Shown here: positions 1 to 10,600 of the stretch, one piece after another
Layout: the number at the start of each line of letters is the position of its first letter
How positions within the stretch are numbered: position 1 is the first letter of the stretch
From: Entoloma clypeatum
Lineage: Eukaryota > Basidiomycota > Agaricomycetes > Agaricales > Entolomataceae
DNA length: 64,000 bases
Direction of reading: 5' to 3'
Assembly: GCA_963565915.1 (NCBI GenBank)
Contig: OY751494.1
Location: 3,782,001-3,846,000 of the forward strand
Made by a program: the position numbers and the translations under genes
The notes under the pieces: model-generated
The model's database searches: none
Told to the model about the DNA's origin: nothing
What the model saw: the letters and a program-made list of their open reading frames with translations, nothing else

Positions 1-931
1 AAGGAAAATGTCATGAAAATGTTGGCAAGCTATAATACAGTCTTCCTCGTTGACGATTCCTTGTCCATGGCAAATCTTTGGAACCAAGTGAGCCTTTTCC
101 AAGGTCGCTTCCTCTTGTTTAATTCATCAATTTAGACAGAGATGGCGTTGACAGAACTTGCGGCGATAGCAACTCAACACGATACGGATGGTATAGACAT
201 TTATTTCATGGAAGAATCTCGATTATACGCCAAGAATCTCCGGGTAACTACCGTTTCCCGACGTGTGGTTTGTGTCATTTGACGAACATCGAAGGGTATT
301 CAGACAGCCTCTCAGGTGGGAACTTTGTTCAAAGCAGTGAAACCAACGGGAGAATATACACCAATCGGGAGCAGGCTCGAGGACATATTACTCCCTTACC
401 TGGCACAGATTGAGGCTGCTCAAAAGGATAGCTTCGAGGCCTTGAAGAGAGTCAAGCCTATCAATTGTATCATCATCACTGATGGAGTTCCTAGTAAGTT
501 GCAGACCAAGTATTTTCGATTCTCTACTCACGAGGAACATATTATCAACAGCGGATACCCCTTGTGACGTAATCATAGCTGCTGCAAAGAGACTGGATAA
601 GGGACACTTCCCTCTGTCGCAGGTGCATCAATTGTCCGTTGCATTGACCTTCGGGATGGCTGACATGTCTTTGATCGAAAGGTCGGGATACAATTTTTGC
701 AAGTTGGACATTCAACAGAGGCCGCGGCATACCTTCGAAAATTAGACAGTCAACTGTCCAAAGAGTATGAAATCCGGGTAAGAAGTTCTACTTGCGGGAT
801 ATGTTTTGACCTCATCTGTCTCTTCAAAGGACATGGTAGACACAACACCATTCACGGGTGATTTGAGCGGAGGTTTCTTGATGAAGTGCCTCCTGGGTGG
901 TATCAATCGCAGGCTGGATAGAGGAGAGTAG
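1..931 (+). CDS. VWA-domain protein (5' end cut by window edge)
   Basis: This is the C-terminal part of a von Willebrand factor A domain protein. Six exons join in frame: 1-87, 136-243, 304-493, 552-622, 682-777 and 830-931 (stop TAG 929-931). The MIDAS metal-binding motif DDSLS (DxSxS form) is in the first exon, and the second VWA signature, IIITDG, is near position 475. The tail exon reads DMVDTTPF and ends LLGGINRRLDRGE. This layout, a VWA domain running to the stop with a DTTPF and GGINRR tail, is familiar from a basidiomycete family of unknown role. Partner and location are unknown. The true start lies left of the window. All splice sites are GT..AG and introns are about 50-60 nt. I see no lesion. 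Confidence 0.85.
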
Positions 932-1159
932 ATTTCACTGTTCTCTCTTCGTGTCGATACCAGTACCATTGTACTCGATTCAAGGATACAATATATAAGA
1001 TACAATTTGTATATAGTACATATTTCAGCATACAATAACTTGCCAAGGTAAGCCATAGGAAAGAAAAAAGGGAAGACTGGGTGAAAGACAATACAGGGTT
1101 CAACTTGAAGGTATACACATACGGGCCGTGCGCAGAGCGATGGAAATGAGGAACGATAC

Positions 1160-1837
1160 TCACGTCCCAACTGGACATGAACGCGTCGTCGACATGGATG
1201 GATGTCGTCCAAGAAGTTTGTCAGTTTCCTCCGTCACGACAGATCTACGAGGGATAGACGTCTTTGATCGACGAAGGTTATGCACCACACCCTGCATCTT
1301 TGGCAACGCCATTCTGCGCACTGCGGTGACGAAACGTTCCCGCGGAGATGGCCGGTCATCGTCCGTACGGGATCTCGATGGTCGAGAGGAGTGCGGGGCT
1401 GGTGGACCAGTTTTACCGTCAACGGGAGCCCTTTCAGCGGCGATGCGACTGGACGGGAGGATATCATGGAAGGAAGAAGGATTGCTGCCGGAATTCGTAG
1501 AAAACTGCCGTCTGTGAGCATTTCCTAAAAAAGTACGATCGAGTCAAAATACAAGTCAAATGAAAAAAGTGGCCCACCTGTATCGAAAGCATACGGCCGA
1601 TCGATGATGCTCGTACGGATTGGAGTCAATATCCCATACTCCTCACCGGGAGAACCCCGATAGAGTTTGCCTTTGTCGTCGCGAAAAGTATACACTTGTG
1701 TGTCCGCATCATATGCAATGCGCTTAAGACCTTCTGAAAGCCGATGTGAATCCTAGCTCGAAATACAGTGAGTAGCCATCGCTGGAGAAGTAGGATGGTC
1801 GACCGTTTACTTGGTCAAACTGTGTCCACCGACCCAT
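1160..1837 (-). CDS. Small conserved basidiomycete protein (188 aa), function unknown
   Basis: Three exons (1811-1837, 1578-1752, 1160-1524) give exactly 189 codons including the stop. Exon 1 encodes MGRWTQFDQ. Exon 2 reads DSHRLSEGLKRIAYDADTQ and then VYTFRDDKGKLYRGSPGEEYG. Exon 3 is basic and Ser/Pro-rich with ALPKMQGVVHNLRRSKTS and ends SCPVGT. The GRWTQ start followed by a YDADTQ-YTFRD-GKLY block recurs in my memory of basidiomycete proteins, some of which carry a LysM (CBM50) domain. No LysM is visible here, so no function is assigned. There is no signal peptide or membrane segment. Phases agree across both introns, which supports a real gene. Confidence 0.7.
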
Positions 1838-1930
1838 GGTAAAGGTTAGGCAGGTCAGGCTGTGCGGAGTGGTGCATAGTGGTGATGGTGGCGGTGACAC
1901 CTTAATTTCGAATTCTCGCTGGTACAGGTG

Positions 1931-2066
1931 TCGATTTTTGGCGGTGAAACTTACTCCCCACACATGTAACTTGAGAAGTTTTGTTTCCGTAAATGAATCG
2001 GCGCGCAATTGCACAGAGATACCGAAGAATCAGACGACTGAACCCACCCATGTAACTTGAGAAATG
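1931..2066. repeat. Dispersed repeat, copy 1
   Basis: Two modules reappear near 7489-7645. Module A (1931-1957) starts TCGATTTTTGGCGGTGAAAC and runs into TTACTCCC. Module B (about 1989-2058) starts GTAAATGAATCG, includes GCGCAATTGCACAGAGATAC and ends at CATGTAACT. Within this copy the word CATGTAACTTGAGAA occurs twice (about 1963 and 2049), as a direct repeat flanking module B. It lies just upstream of the 188-aa gene. It is probably the remnant of a transposable element. The class is not recognised. Confidence 0.6.
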
Positions 2067-2270
2067 TTTTTACTACGCTGTGGTGGGCGCGTTTGAGAGT
2101 TCACCCACTCACGAGTCGCGACCTTCCGAGGACTGGAATCACTGAGACTCACGCAAGTTCTTACAGGTAGACGGCTTTGAGGTACTGCACTTCGGAGGGC
2201 TTGATTGACAAGAAAAGTATGATGTGTACTCCCAAGTGTACTCCTCCAGCTGCTCCACAGGCTTGCATCC

Positions 2271-3934
2271 CTAATGATTCCACTTCTTGTTGGGGGCGGT
2301 ATTTGGGTTGATATTGGGCTTGTGCAATCCATTTTCCTCCATACTCTTGAGGAGAATCTCCGCAGGTGTGACGTAGGTTGTGTCAAAGGATTCTGCGATT
2401 TGCGATCCCCTGCTACCACCAGTCAGAATACCTCCAATACGCCCTCGTCCATCCACGACGACAGAGCCCGAATCCCCCTCCTTCGAGAAAGACCCAGAGT
2501 TGGAATTGCGCGGAATGACAAGTCATTCCAATGATTTCAGATTTGGACCCCGGGGGAAACAGTACCCCACGCGAGAAGCAATGTTGTTGGCACGGCCAAT
2601 CGTCAAACCAGTGGCGTGACCACGCTTCAGAACCATGAGGCATCGTTCACCATCTTGATCGAGTGCTGTTGGCTTGTACATCTCCTCGAGTGGAATGATA
2701 CCATGTAGCCGCAGCAGACGGTCATCAGGGAATTTGAAGGTCGACTTGTTTTCTCGGTGTGGGTGCATAAGTCGGTTGAACGTGGCAGGTTCGTATTCAA
2801 ATCCAAGATCAATCACATTTCCGATGAAACACCGACCTTGGACATGTCAATCTCGATGACTGCCCAGTCTGTCATATATCCAGCATTGTCAATGCTGAGG
2901 GGCGGAGAGAGGACGACATGGTCAATGATGCGGTTTTTCTGGGATGACCAGTGTGTCAAAACTTCATGATGCAGAGCATTAACCTCTTGCTTCTCGCACA
3001 TCTTGAAATCCAATTTAGCCTTCAGTTGCCCACGCATGACCTCTTCAAGAGGGTCATCCTTCCTTTGTGGCTTTGAAATTTGTCGCTGTGTGATCTCAAT
3101 CTCGAAATCGCAGTCTTTCCTCCGGTCTTCAATGGAATTTTGGTACTGATTGAACCCTGTATTGCTCAAAAGCACAACATCACGCCGTCGATGACTGGGT
3201 AATTTATGCCTGTATAATTTATTATCGTTCACATCCGAATTGAAGAGAATGTGGCGGGCTGTGACAAGATAGAGCTTCTCAGTGTTTCCACTCTCAGAAA
3301 CAAAAAAGCCCCCAGTTCCCTCTTTGTCAGGCGTAGAAGCTGCGCAAATGGAGAGACCTAGAGTTGTGCAGAGTGGCTCACGGAGGTCCAGAGTGAGGCC
3401 AGGGGTGAGGAGACTGGGACCAGCCAAGCAGGTTGTTATGGCCTCTCGAATTTCTACTTCGACATCGCAAACCTTGTGCTTCTGGAGTATATTCTTGCAA
3501 TCATAAGCTACCTTGACACCTTCTTCTCCGGTCAGAGATCCAGGCATGACAGCGATCCAGATGACTACAGGGGCAAAGGAGTCTTCTGGGTCTCCGATCC
3601 GGACAACATCAATGCTGGTCCAGTCCACGGCCCTGAATTCCAGAAGCTTGCGAACATGTAGAGATGGCCCATCTTCAAGTTCCCAGAGGTGTACTAGTGC
3701 GTGTTCTCCTACAACGCGAAGTTCCTTCAGTCTTGGATACGGCCCAGGTGCCCATGCAGTTGTACTAGAGCGGGCAACTAGCCGGGGGAAAGAGGGAAGG
3801 CCCGCATAATAAGACTCGGCCTCTAGGACAGACGGAGGGGGTGGGAGTGTATGCGAGGTGGGTGATGGTACGTTATCTGTTGAGGCAAAACCGTGAGGGT
3901 GAGGGGTTGTTGGCCAGGGGTGATTTCCAGTCAT
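2271..3934 (-). pseudogene. Trypsin-like serine peptidase-family protein, broken by a stop codon and a frameshift
   Basis: The translation keeps all three trypsin-type landmarks: His in LVTARHILF, Asp in TDWAVIEID and Ser in EGDSGSVVVDG followed by GRIGG. It thus resembles the large Agaricomycete family of trypsin-like fold proteins of unknown substrate. Two lesions are visible. The first ORF (2813-3934) ends in TGA shortly after DWAVIEIDMSK, while the homologous continuation, GNVIDLGFEYEP, is in another frame. In that second frame a TGA at 2523-2525 sits where relatives, as I recall them, carry Trp (SLE-stop-LVIPRNSNSG), one base away from TGG. Downstream of that stop the same frame stays open to the natural end at 2271. 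No plausible GT..AG intron removes both lesions without losing conserved sequence. A recent pseudogene or assembly errors could explain it. Confidence 0.7.
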
Positions 3935-5197
3935 GTCAGCCTTGAGGGTAAACGAGGAAAAGTCTGGGCAGGCTTGATACTATGGGAGGGATTGATATAG
4001 ACGAGGTGAGACCAGGGGCCATTGAGACTGAAATATCGGTTATTGGCAGTGCCGAAACATTTGTCGTTGAACTGGGGGGGAAGCATTATTGCTTGATAAC
4101 GCATCTTTGAACTTTTTTATGGGTGTTTTGGAGATTTGGGAGGCATAGACAAGTCGCTGAAGAGCGGGAATGTGCTGAGAACGGTTAGGACAGAAACTGC
4201 TGACCAAGCTTCCTCTCTCAAGGAAGCTTGGAGGGACAATGACAGGCCGTCAACGGGGCTCAGAAACGGCTTGAGGGGGAAAAGAGGTCAAATCACCTTG
4301 CTTCGGCTAGCATCCCGCTCCTCTCAAGAGACGGTCGATCCGTGAACTGCTCGAGGGTGGTGTGGATACGGTTTTATAGGTATGATACTATAGTTCTGCC
4401 AAAAATCAAAACAAAGTCAGTATTGATTAAGCTGTAAAGAAAATCATCGAGCGTCGGATTTACACAGTTATGAGATATCATGCTTGTGCACCTTGCACTC
4501 AAAGTTCTCCTGGCTCTTCCTGTGCACATGAGGACTCCGCAGAACCATCCACAATGTCTGCTTCGTCGGAAGGGTCGCGACGCGCGAGACGGGTAATCCT
4601 AGAGACGGCGCGGCGTGCGTGGCAAAGTGCGTGAAAAGGTCAAGAAGCTCCGGGTGGTGTGAATATCACGACACACTTCCGTCCGGTAACGCCTCGCGCC
4701 GTTTTAGTGGGAGGTATCTTCATCGGAGAGTAACCCTGTTATAAAAGCAGGCCTAACTTGAACCTGGTCGACGAGGTTGCGCCCTCTGTTTTATCCGTAG
4801 CTTGTAGATCAGCTCGAAGCGCACTCATTGATCAATCAATGATTTCTGTTCAAAAACCTGACCCGTTCATGATACTCGTTTCACCTGCCACCCTAGCTCT
4901 AAACACAGGAAACGTTTCAGCAGCGTTCTGCTTTATTCATTCAGAGCGTGGGTGGTTGGGGATGGAGGGGACTGTGGTGGGCCGGAACCAGGTTGTTCCC
5001 TTCATAGATGTTCGTGGTAGGAAAAAGCAAGCCCGGGGTGTCTCGGATGATCTCGTATTGAACAGGATGAAGCACGGGTTTCTTGAGAGCTATGGAGATG
5101 ACACAACTTGAATTTCAAACATTGGAAAAAAATCTCAGGACCTATCCAGTATATGTTCAACGATCACGGCTGTCCCCTCCTGCTCGGTGACCCAATC
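3935..5197. other. Intergenic stretch without a convincing gene
   Basis: This is 1.26 kb between the broken peptidase gene and the broken deubiquitinase gene. A TATA-like TTATAAAAG near 4739 precedes an open frame on the plus strand (about 4758-5111, with ATGs inside). The frame shows no recognisable domain and no supporting splice pattern, so it is not called as a gene. Confidence 0.4.
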
Positions 5198-7114
5198 TTA
5201 TCCTTTACCCTTCCCTCTTACGGTGACAGCAGTCACACACCGTTTCGCCTTGATCTTCCTACCGTCCTCATCGAGATACAGCAGAGTCTTCAATAATCCC
5301 TCGCTGTTCAACTGCTCCACAAAGGCCTTTGGGAATGACTCATAGTCAAAGGTCCGCTTCAGGTGATCAGTCTGCAAAAGCATCAATCAAGGGGAAATGA
5401 ATGAAAAAAGTGCAATGTACATTTGCACTGACAGCCTTTGTAAGCTCGTCCTCCACCACATTTGCTTGCATGGAATTTTTGCATACACGCTTCCCATGCT
5501 GGTATGAGTTTCTTCTCAGGCATATCGAGGATGCGAAGATCCTGGTCAAGCCTCCGCGCTCCAAAGTCAGTCGCGAATGTTCGTACATCGCTCACGGAAG
5601 AGTTTTCAAAGTGAGGACCGGAGAAATATCGGATCCACCTGAACAAAAAACAAATATGAGCGATGCTGGTGGATTCGGAGGAACAGTTACGCGCACCTTG
5701 TCCTGCCAATCCAATAGCCATCTTCTCTAATGCCCTTCAGCATCTGCAGCTCATCACTCGCCTTCTCGTACATCCCGTCCACAATCTCTCTACCAAGTCG
5801 CCAAACTCAATCATTTCGAGCGCTTTGAGGACATCCGAGGCGGATATGCTTTTGTGTTGCTTGGAGACAGCGACATCCTGTGCCCTTGAAGAGTCAGACT
5901 TGGGGGAAAGACAATATGGGGGTGCAGGAGAACAATTCATACGTTGCAGCTGAAAACATTGTCAACGAGAGGATTCTCGGAGAAGAACACATGCCCAAAC
6001 TCACCCAGGTAGTTTATGAAAACCGTCGACCCCTTGACAAGCGACAACACGGTCTCCTTCTGCAACTTGGAATTTTCGGGGATCACCAGCAGACTGAACC
6101 GGATATTGCTCCCTCCTTCTGCCGCACCACCATACTTTTCCATCTTCATCCTCAGCACAGGTCGCGCCACGTCCATCCACTTTCCAGAACTTACACCAGG
6201 CAGGGACATACCCAATGAAGTGGTACGCCGGGCCGCTTGTCTTGGCACGCTTTGCAGGTGGAAGTTTTGTGCCGCGCCTGGCTTCGGATTTGACTTTGGA
6301 CTTGGCCTTGGAAGCTGTAAGGGTCGTAGTGGCAAATGCATTGAGTGAGCCGCGAATGTCGACAGGCCTTGGGAAAGAGGGGGGGGGGGGATGTCATCTG
6401 AGAGCTGACGCACCGAGCAAGCGAATTGTGAGCTCTTCGAAGCAGGGGTGAGTTCGTAATAGCGAGTCCCTTCATCTTGTGAAGGCAACCATGAGCCGGT
6501 TTCTGAAACAATAAGAAAAACGCGTACCACAGACGACATTTGCTCCGTCTCTTTCTTAAGCACTGAGCTCATGAGAAGGACTTCTACAGGAACGCCCGCT
6601 GGTCGATGTTTGATAGCGCAGGAGAAGAGAAAAAGGACGCCGACGCTCGTAATCACACTGGGGAGGATTCCTTGGACGCGGTCTCCCATGTCAAGATGTG
6701 GACAATTGAGAAGTACGTTGAAAATTGAATGGGATGCACACGCGTCGTCGCTGAGCTGATTCGTGAACCAGACGCGTTCGGCGGCGGGGTCGTCAAAGTC
6801 CGCCGGGCGATGAGCATCTCTGCGCCAACAGAAACAGATGATGAGGCCGTGTGGGTTGAAGTGAGCCACCGCCCAGGGCTCGATGTCGTACATTTCGACG
6901 AGTTCCACGTTCCGCACACCGAGCTTGCGCGTCAAAGAGGTGAAGACGCCTGCATGGTATATGTTAGGAGACGTCATCGGAGCGATGACGGGGGCATGCC
7001 TGGATCGGACTCGATGACAGCGAAGGGTCCGCCGAGGTCGATCCCACTGGCGAGATTGGAGGCATCCTGTATGGTTTCTGACGTTGGTGGTGGTGGTGGT
7101 TCGATGGAATCCAT
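5198..7114 (-). pseudogene. UCHL5/BAP1-type deubiquitinase gene, broken, with an inserted Dpb4/POLE3-like histone fold
   Basis: The start ATG at 7114 gives GGPFAVIESDPG, joined by a GC-AG intron (6950-6999) to VFTSLTRKLGVRNVELVE. Peptidase C12 landmarks follow: the active-site Cys in NQLSDDACASHSIFNVLLNC, then MKGLAITNSPLLRRAHNSLAR and the active-site His in AYHFIGYVP. The segment that should follow, with the catalytic Asp (form ELDG), is missing, and the frame resumes at SGKWMDVARPVLRMKMEKYG. After NIRFSLLVI a histone fold is spliced in, from PENSKLQKETVLSLVKGSTV to SISASDVLKALEMIEFGDLV. UCH sequence then resumes out of frame (IVDGMYEKASDELQMLK). A further +1 shift lies in an A5 run (5476-5480). 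The UCHL5-type C-terminus is still readable: TFATDFGARRLDQDLRILDM, then NTDHLKRTFDYE. UCHL5 normally trims ubiquitin chains at the proteasome or in INO80. This copy looks non-functional as a hydrolase. Confidence 0.75.
5786..6080 (-). other. Histone-fold segment (Dpb4/POLE3-like) inside the deubiquitinase locus
   Basis: The segment reads PENSKLQKETVLSLVKGSTV, then FINYLGEFGH, then, after a probable intron (5878-5990, donor GTGTTC), DVAVSKQHKSISASDVLKAL and EMIEFGDLVE. This matches the helix order of the POLE3/Dpb4 histone fold, the Pol epsilon and CHRAC/Isw2 subunit. It sits exactly between two pieces of UCH sequence that would otherwise join as LLVI-VDGMYEKAS. Because it keeps an intron, it came from genomic DNA rather than from a processed transcript. 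The intron is about twice as long as its neighbours, so that junction is less certain. Confidence 0.7.
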
Positions 7115-7488
7115 ATTCTCCGCGAAACTAGACCACAACTTCGCCACAACTCTCTTCCCTCAATAGCCTGCATTTCCAAAGACTCCTTTATGTGATATCG
7201 GTCGAGGAAAATGAACGGAAGATTGTCCGTGTCCTCCTTGGACCGCCTACTGACCGAGGTCAGCTGAATCGCGTCTAGTCATAGCTTAATAAGAGGTGCC
7301 CGCTAGCTCCTCATGTCGCTTCTCAAGGTCTTCGGAACGAAACTTGCGAATGAGCAAGGAGAAGAGGTCATCCTTCGTAGCGCTGGCTTGGGAGGGAGGT
7401 AAATGTGTTGTTGAGCTCAAGCCCATCGGAAACGCCACGCTTAGGCTGCCTGTGGTTTCTAGACACTGAACAACCACCAAATCGATAG

Positions 7489-7645
7489 TTACATGTGTGG
7501 GTTCAGAGGCAGAATCGTGTTGTCTGATTCTTCGGTATCTCTGTGCAATTGCGCGTCGAATTTCGATTCATTTACGCGCCGCCCTTGGTAGTGGGTCTTG
7601 CAGGTGTTTGAAAATCGATTTTTGGCTGTGAAACTTACTCCCTTG
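7489..7645. repeat. Dispersed repeat, copy 2 (rearranged)
   Basis: This shares two modules with 1931-2066. Module B is here inverted (7490-7575; read on the minus strand it begins GTAAATGAATCG and contains the same CGCAATTGCACAGAGATACC core). Module A is in the same orientation as in copy 1 (7616-7642, TCGATTTTTGGCTGTGAAAC then TTACTCCC). Copy 2 carries a few extra bases inside module B. It lies between the end of the gamma-tubulin complex gene and the broken deubiquitinase gene. It is likely a transposon-derived sequence of unknown class. Confidence 0.6.
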
Positions 7646-7681
7646 CCAAACGACATCCACACATAGGAAGATATTAAGCAA

Positions 7682-10600
7682 TCAATTATCCCAATCCTCC
7701 AGAGCAAAGGCCAGAACACCAAATGCTGCTGCTGCCTCCCCGGCGCCCCCTGCTAGACTTTCTACTCCCCTACGCAGAAACCGCACCAAGCCATCAAGCT
7801 CCGTCGACATCTTTCGTATCTGATCATGGAATCCTTCGTCCGCGTAAGAAACAGATGCAGCCATGGAGAATGATGGTTCAGTCGCCTTGGCATCGCAGAT
7901 ATCACCCTCTTCTTCGTCTTCATCTGAGGTGTCGTCCGAGTCTTGTACATGGGCAGAGAATCCGATAACATTTCGCCGCTGTTTTCGCAGACGATGGCTG
8001 CGATGACGTCGAATCGAGACGGACCGAGAGAGATCATGTGTCCACGTTGTATCCCCCGCAAAGGTGATAAAAGAGCTCGTAAAGTGGAGGGCCATGTCAA
8101 GGATGGACAGGACAGCTCGATGGAGTGAGGACGTCTGCGAGAGATATATCAAGTCAGGGATATAATCGAGGAAAGCGATCGACGTACATTTGGCTTGAGA
8201 AGACATCGGCCTTGAATTTTGTCAAGACTTAAAATATAGAAAGTCCAGTGTTTTCGTGCACAGATTATGCAAAGGTTAAACACTTACTGATCATCGTGCG
8301 TGCGTACCATCTCATCGAGTGATTTGGCTTCCTGGAAAGCCTCATGAAATTTGAGGAGTTGTGCTTGTATAACCTTTGGAACGGATCAGGAAATCGATCT
8401 GAAAGGTGGCTGGAAAGAAACCAACGTATGTTGTCAGGAAATTCAAAAGTGTACTGGAATCATAGCATGTCACTCTGCATGGAAGAGATCGAAAGTAGGA
8501 CTTACTTTATGATCCAGCTTAACCTACTACCCATGGCGTAGAACACTTTCATTTCAGCCTTCAAAGGTTTCCCTCTCTCGGGTCTGCTGACGAGTATACG
8601 TTCTAGAACGCTCTTTGCCCTTCGTATCTGGAGAAGGAAAGCAAAAATTTCGCCATAGGTACTGATCGCAATAGGTTGAAAGATATAAGTCAGCGGAAAC
8701 GGAATTGCATATTCCACGCCGAGTCCATCGATAACTTTGACTGTTCTATTGGCCGCCTTGTAGCTATCCTTCCCACCGCGGTAGAACAGGCGAACGAGAG
8801 GTGTCTGTATCCATCGAGTCGTTCCAGAATTAATGCCGGCTTCGACCACATCATTGAATGCTGTATTGAGGAAATGAAAATCACCCCAGGGTTGTTGAGC
8901 ATCCATCTATCGGCAGAGGGGTGGGCACCCAAGAAGTAATGATCATAGATATGGACCTGAACGTACCTTGGCGAACAGTATATCAGCAAAATGGCTCATT
9001 GCATCACCTCTTCTCATCAGAAACAAGTCCTCCATGCTCCCAAGGTGCCCCCATAAATCACATTCCTTGACAAGGACATGCACAAGAAGCGTATCCACAG
9101 CGTTGGAGTGCGGCAGAAGCCTGTCGTAGATCAAGCGAGAAAGCGAGTCAATAGATACGGAGAAGAGCGAATCCCCGTTACTTTGCTCCGGAGATGTCAA
9201 ATCCAGTCGTGTACCAGAAAGCGATGCCGAAAAAGGTCCTATCAAGTAGGCAAAGGGTCTCCAGTCCCCGTCTTTCGGCGCAATCGACGGCAACGGAACC
9301 CCAAGAGCCCTCAACAGTCCAATGGCCTTCCCGGCACTCAATGCGACTTCGGAAATGTGCTCCAGAAATCGCGGGACCACTTTGTACCTCCTCTCGTCCC
9401 CGCTGTCGCCCCCATCACCTCCCTCAAAGAAAACTCCTTCCCTGATAGCATACCCCTCCTTCCAAAACTCGGGATCCAGAAGTCCAAGGCCCATCATTCC
9501 AAGCCCAAGCCCACTGCTTTCAATGAAAAACTCCTCTTCCAACTCCCACACACCGTCCGCGTTTCCCGTCCCAATCCCGACGCCCAAACCCATACCGTTT
9601 CGCAGCCAACGGCCAAGCATCTCCCAGATAGGCTCTGCAGTCCATACGAAGACCCTCATGAGTGCCTCACTCGTGACTTTCTCCTGGCGTTCCAGATGTT
9701 CTTGTACACCTTCAAACAACCGATCCAGTAGCGCAGCGCTGGTAGCTGCCAGAGAAGTGCCTCGTCTGATCGAAACCCTCGAAGGAGGGAAAACCTCCCT
9801 CACCAGGTCAAGCAAGACTTCAAACGTCCGCCCGAATGCATCCCGGACGTCCTTCTCGGTCCCCAACAAACTGATAATAAGTCGGTCATCATCAGCATGG
9901 CTCTCCAGTGTCCCCGTACCAGCCCATGCTCTGCACATTGCCTCCTCTTTCATGGCACACCACTTGTCCAGCATACTAATCTCACGATTGATGGCGTCTG
10001 CGAATGCTTCCTGTGTCCGCGTGCTCCCGCTAGTTCTCTTCTGCTCGCGTATATTTTGCGGCAAAGTCGCTCCTTGTAAAAATTCAAAGACATGGCTCAC
10101 AAATTGTCGGAGGCGTTGGATGACTGTTGCTGTTCGGCCCAGAGAGTCGACGATGGAGGCTTGGGAACCCAGAGAGAAGTGAAGGAGGCGCGGTGTCGAT
10201 TGAGTCATCTTTTTTGTTGCTGCCATTAGAGAAAATGGAAAGGCGGAGCAGTCCAACTTACAACATACATCCCTTCTCCAGCTTCACCCTCCGCCAAGGT
10301 GTTCACCTTCCATTCCAGCATGATATTTTTTCGCCCTTGTAAAGCCATTAGGACCTCTCTGACCGCGTCTTCTTCGTTGATATACCTCTATGTATCCTAT
10401 GTCAGCACCTGCGCAGCAAATCTGTTCCCATCAAGAACAATGAACCTGCCTCGTTCTGGAGGACGGCATCTAAGAAGACGGGGTTAGATGTTCCAGTGCT
10501 CTTGGGGCGTAAAATGGAGCTTAATGTAGGCCCTTGGTTGAACACGATAAGAAGAATACCTATGTGATCAGAAAGACCCACCGAAAGTTGAGGCGTCCCC

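Noticed and set aside
4758..5111. Plus-strand frame after a TATA-like box
   Set aside because: No domain, no clear start context, no splice support; left as intergenic.
7286..7480. Minus-strand frame with DLFSLLIRKFRSEDLEKRHEEL
   Set aside because: Looks helical and might be an exon, but no neighbour connects in phase and no family is recognised.
9322..10182. 286-codon open frame on the plus strand
   Set aside because: Antisense to the large conserved exon of the gamma-tubulin complex gene; Ser/Pro-rich shadow translation with no domain.
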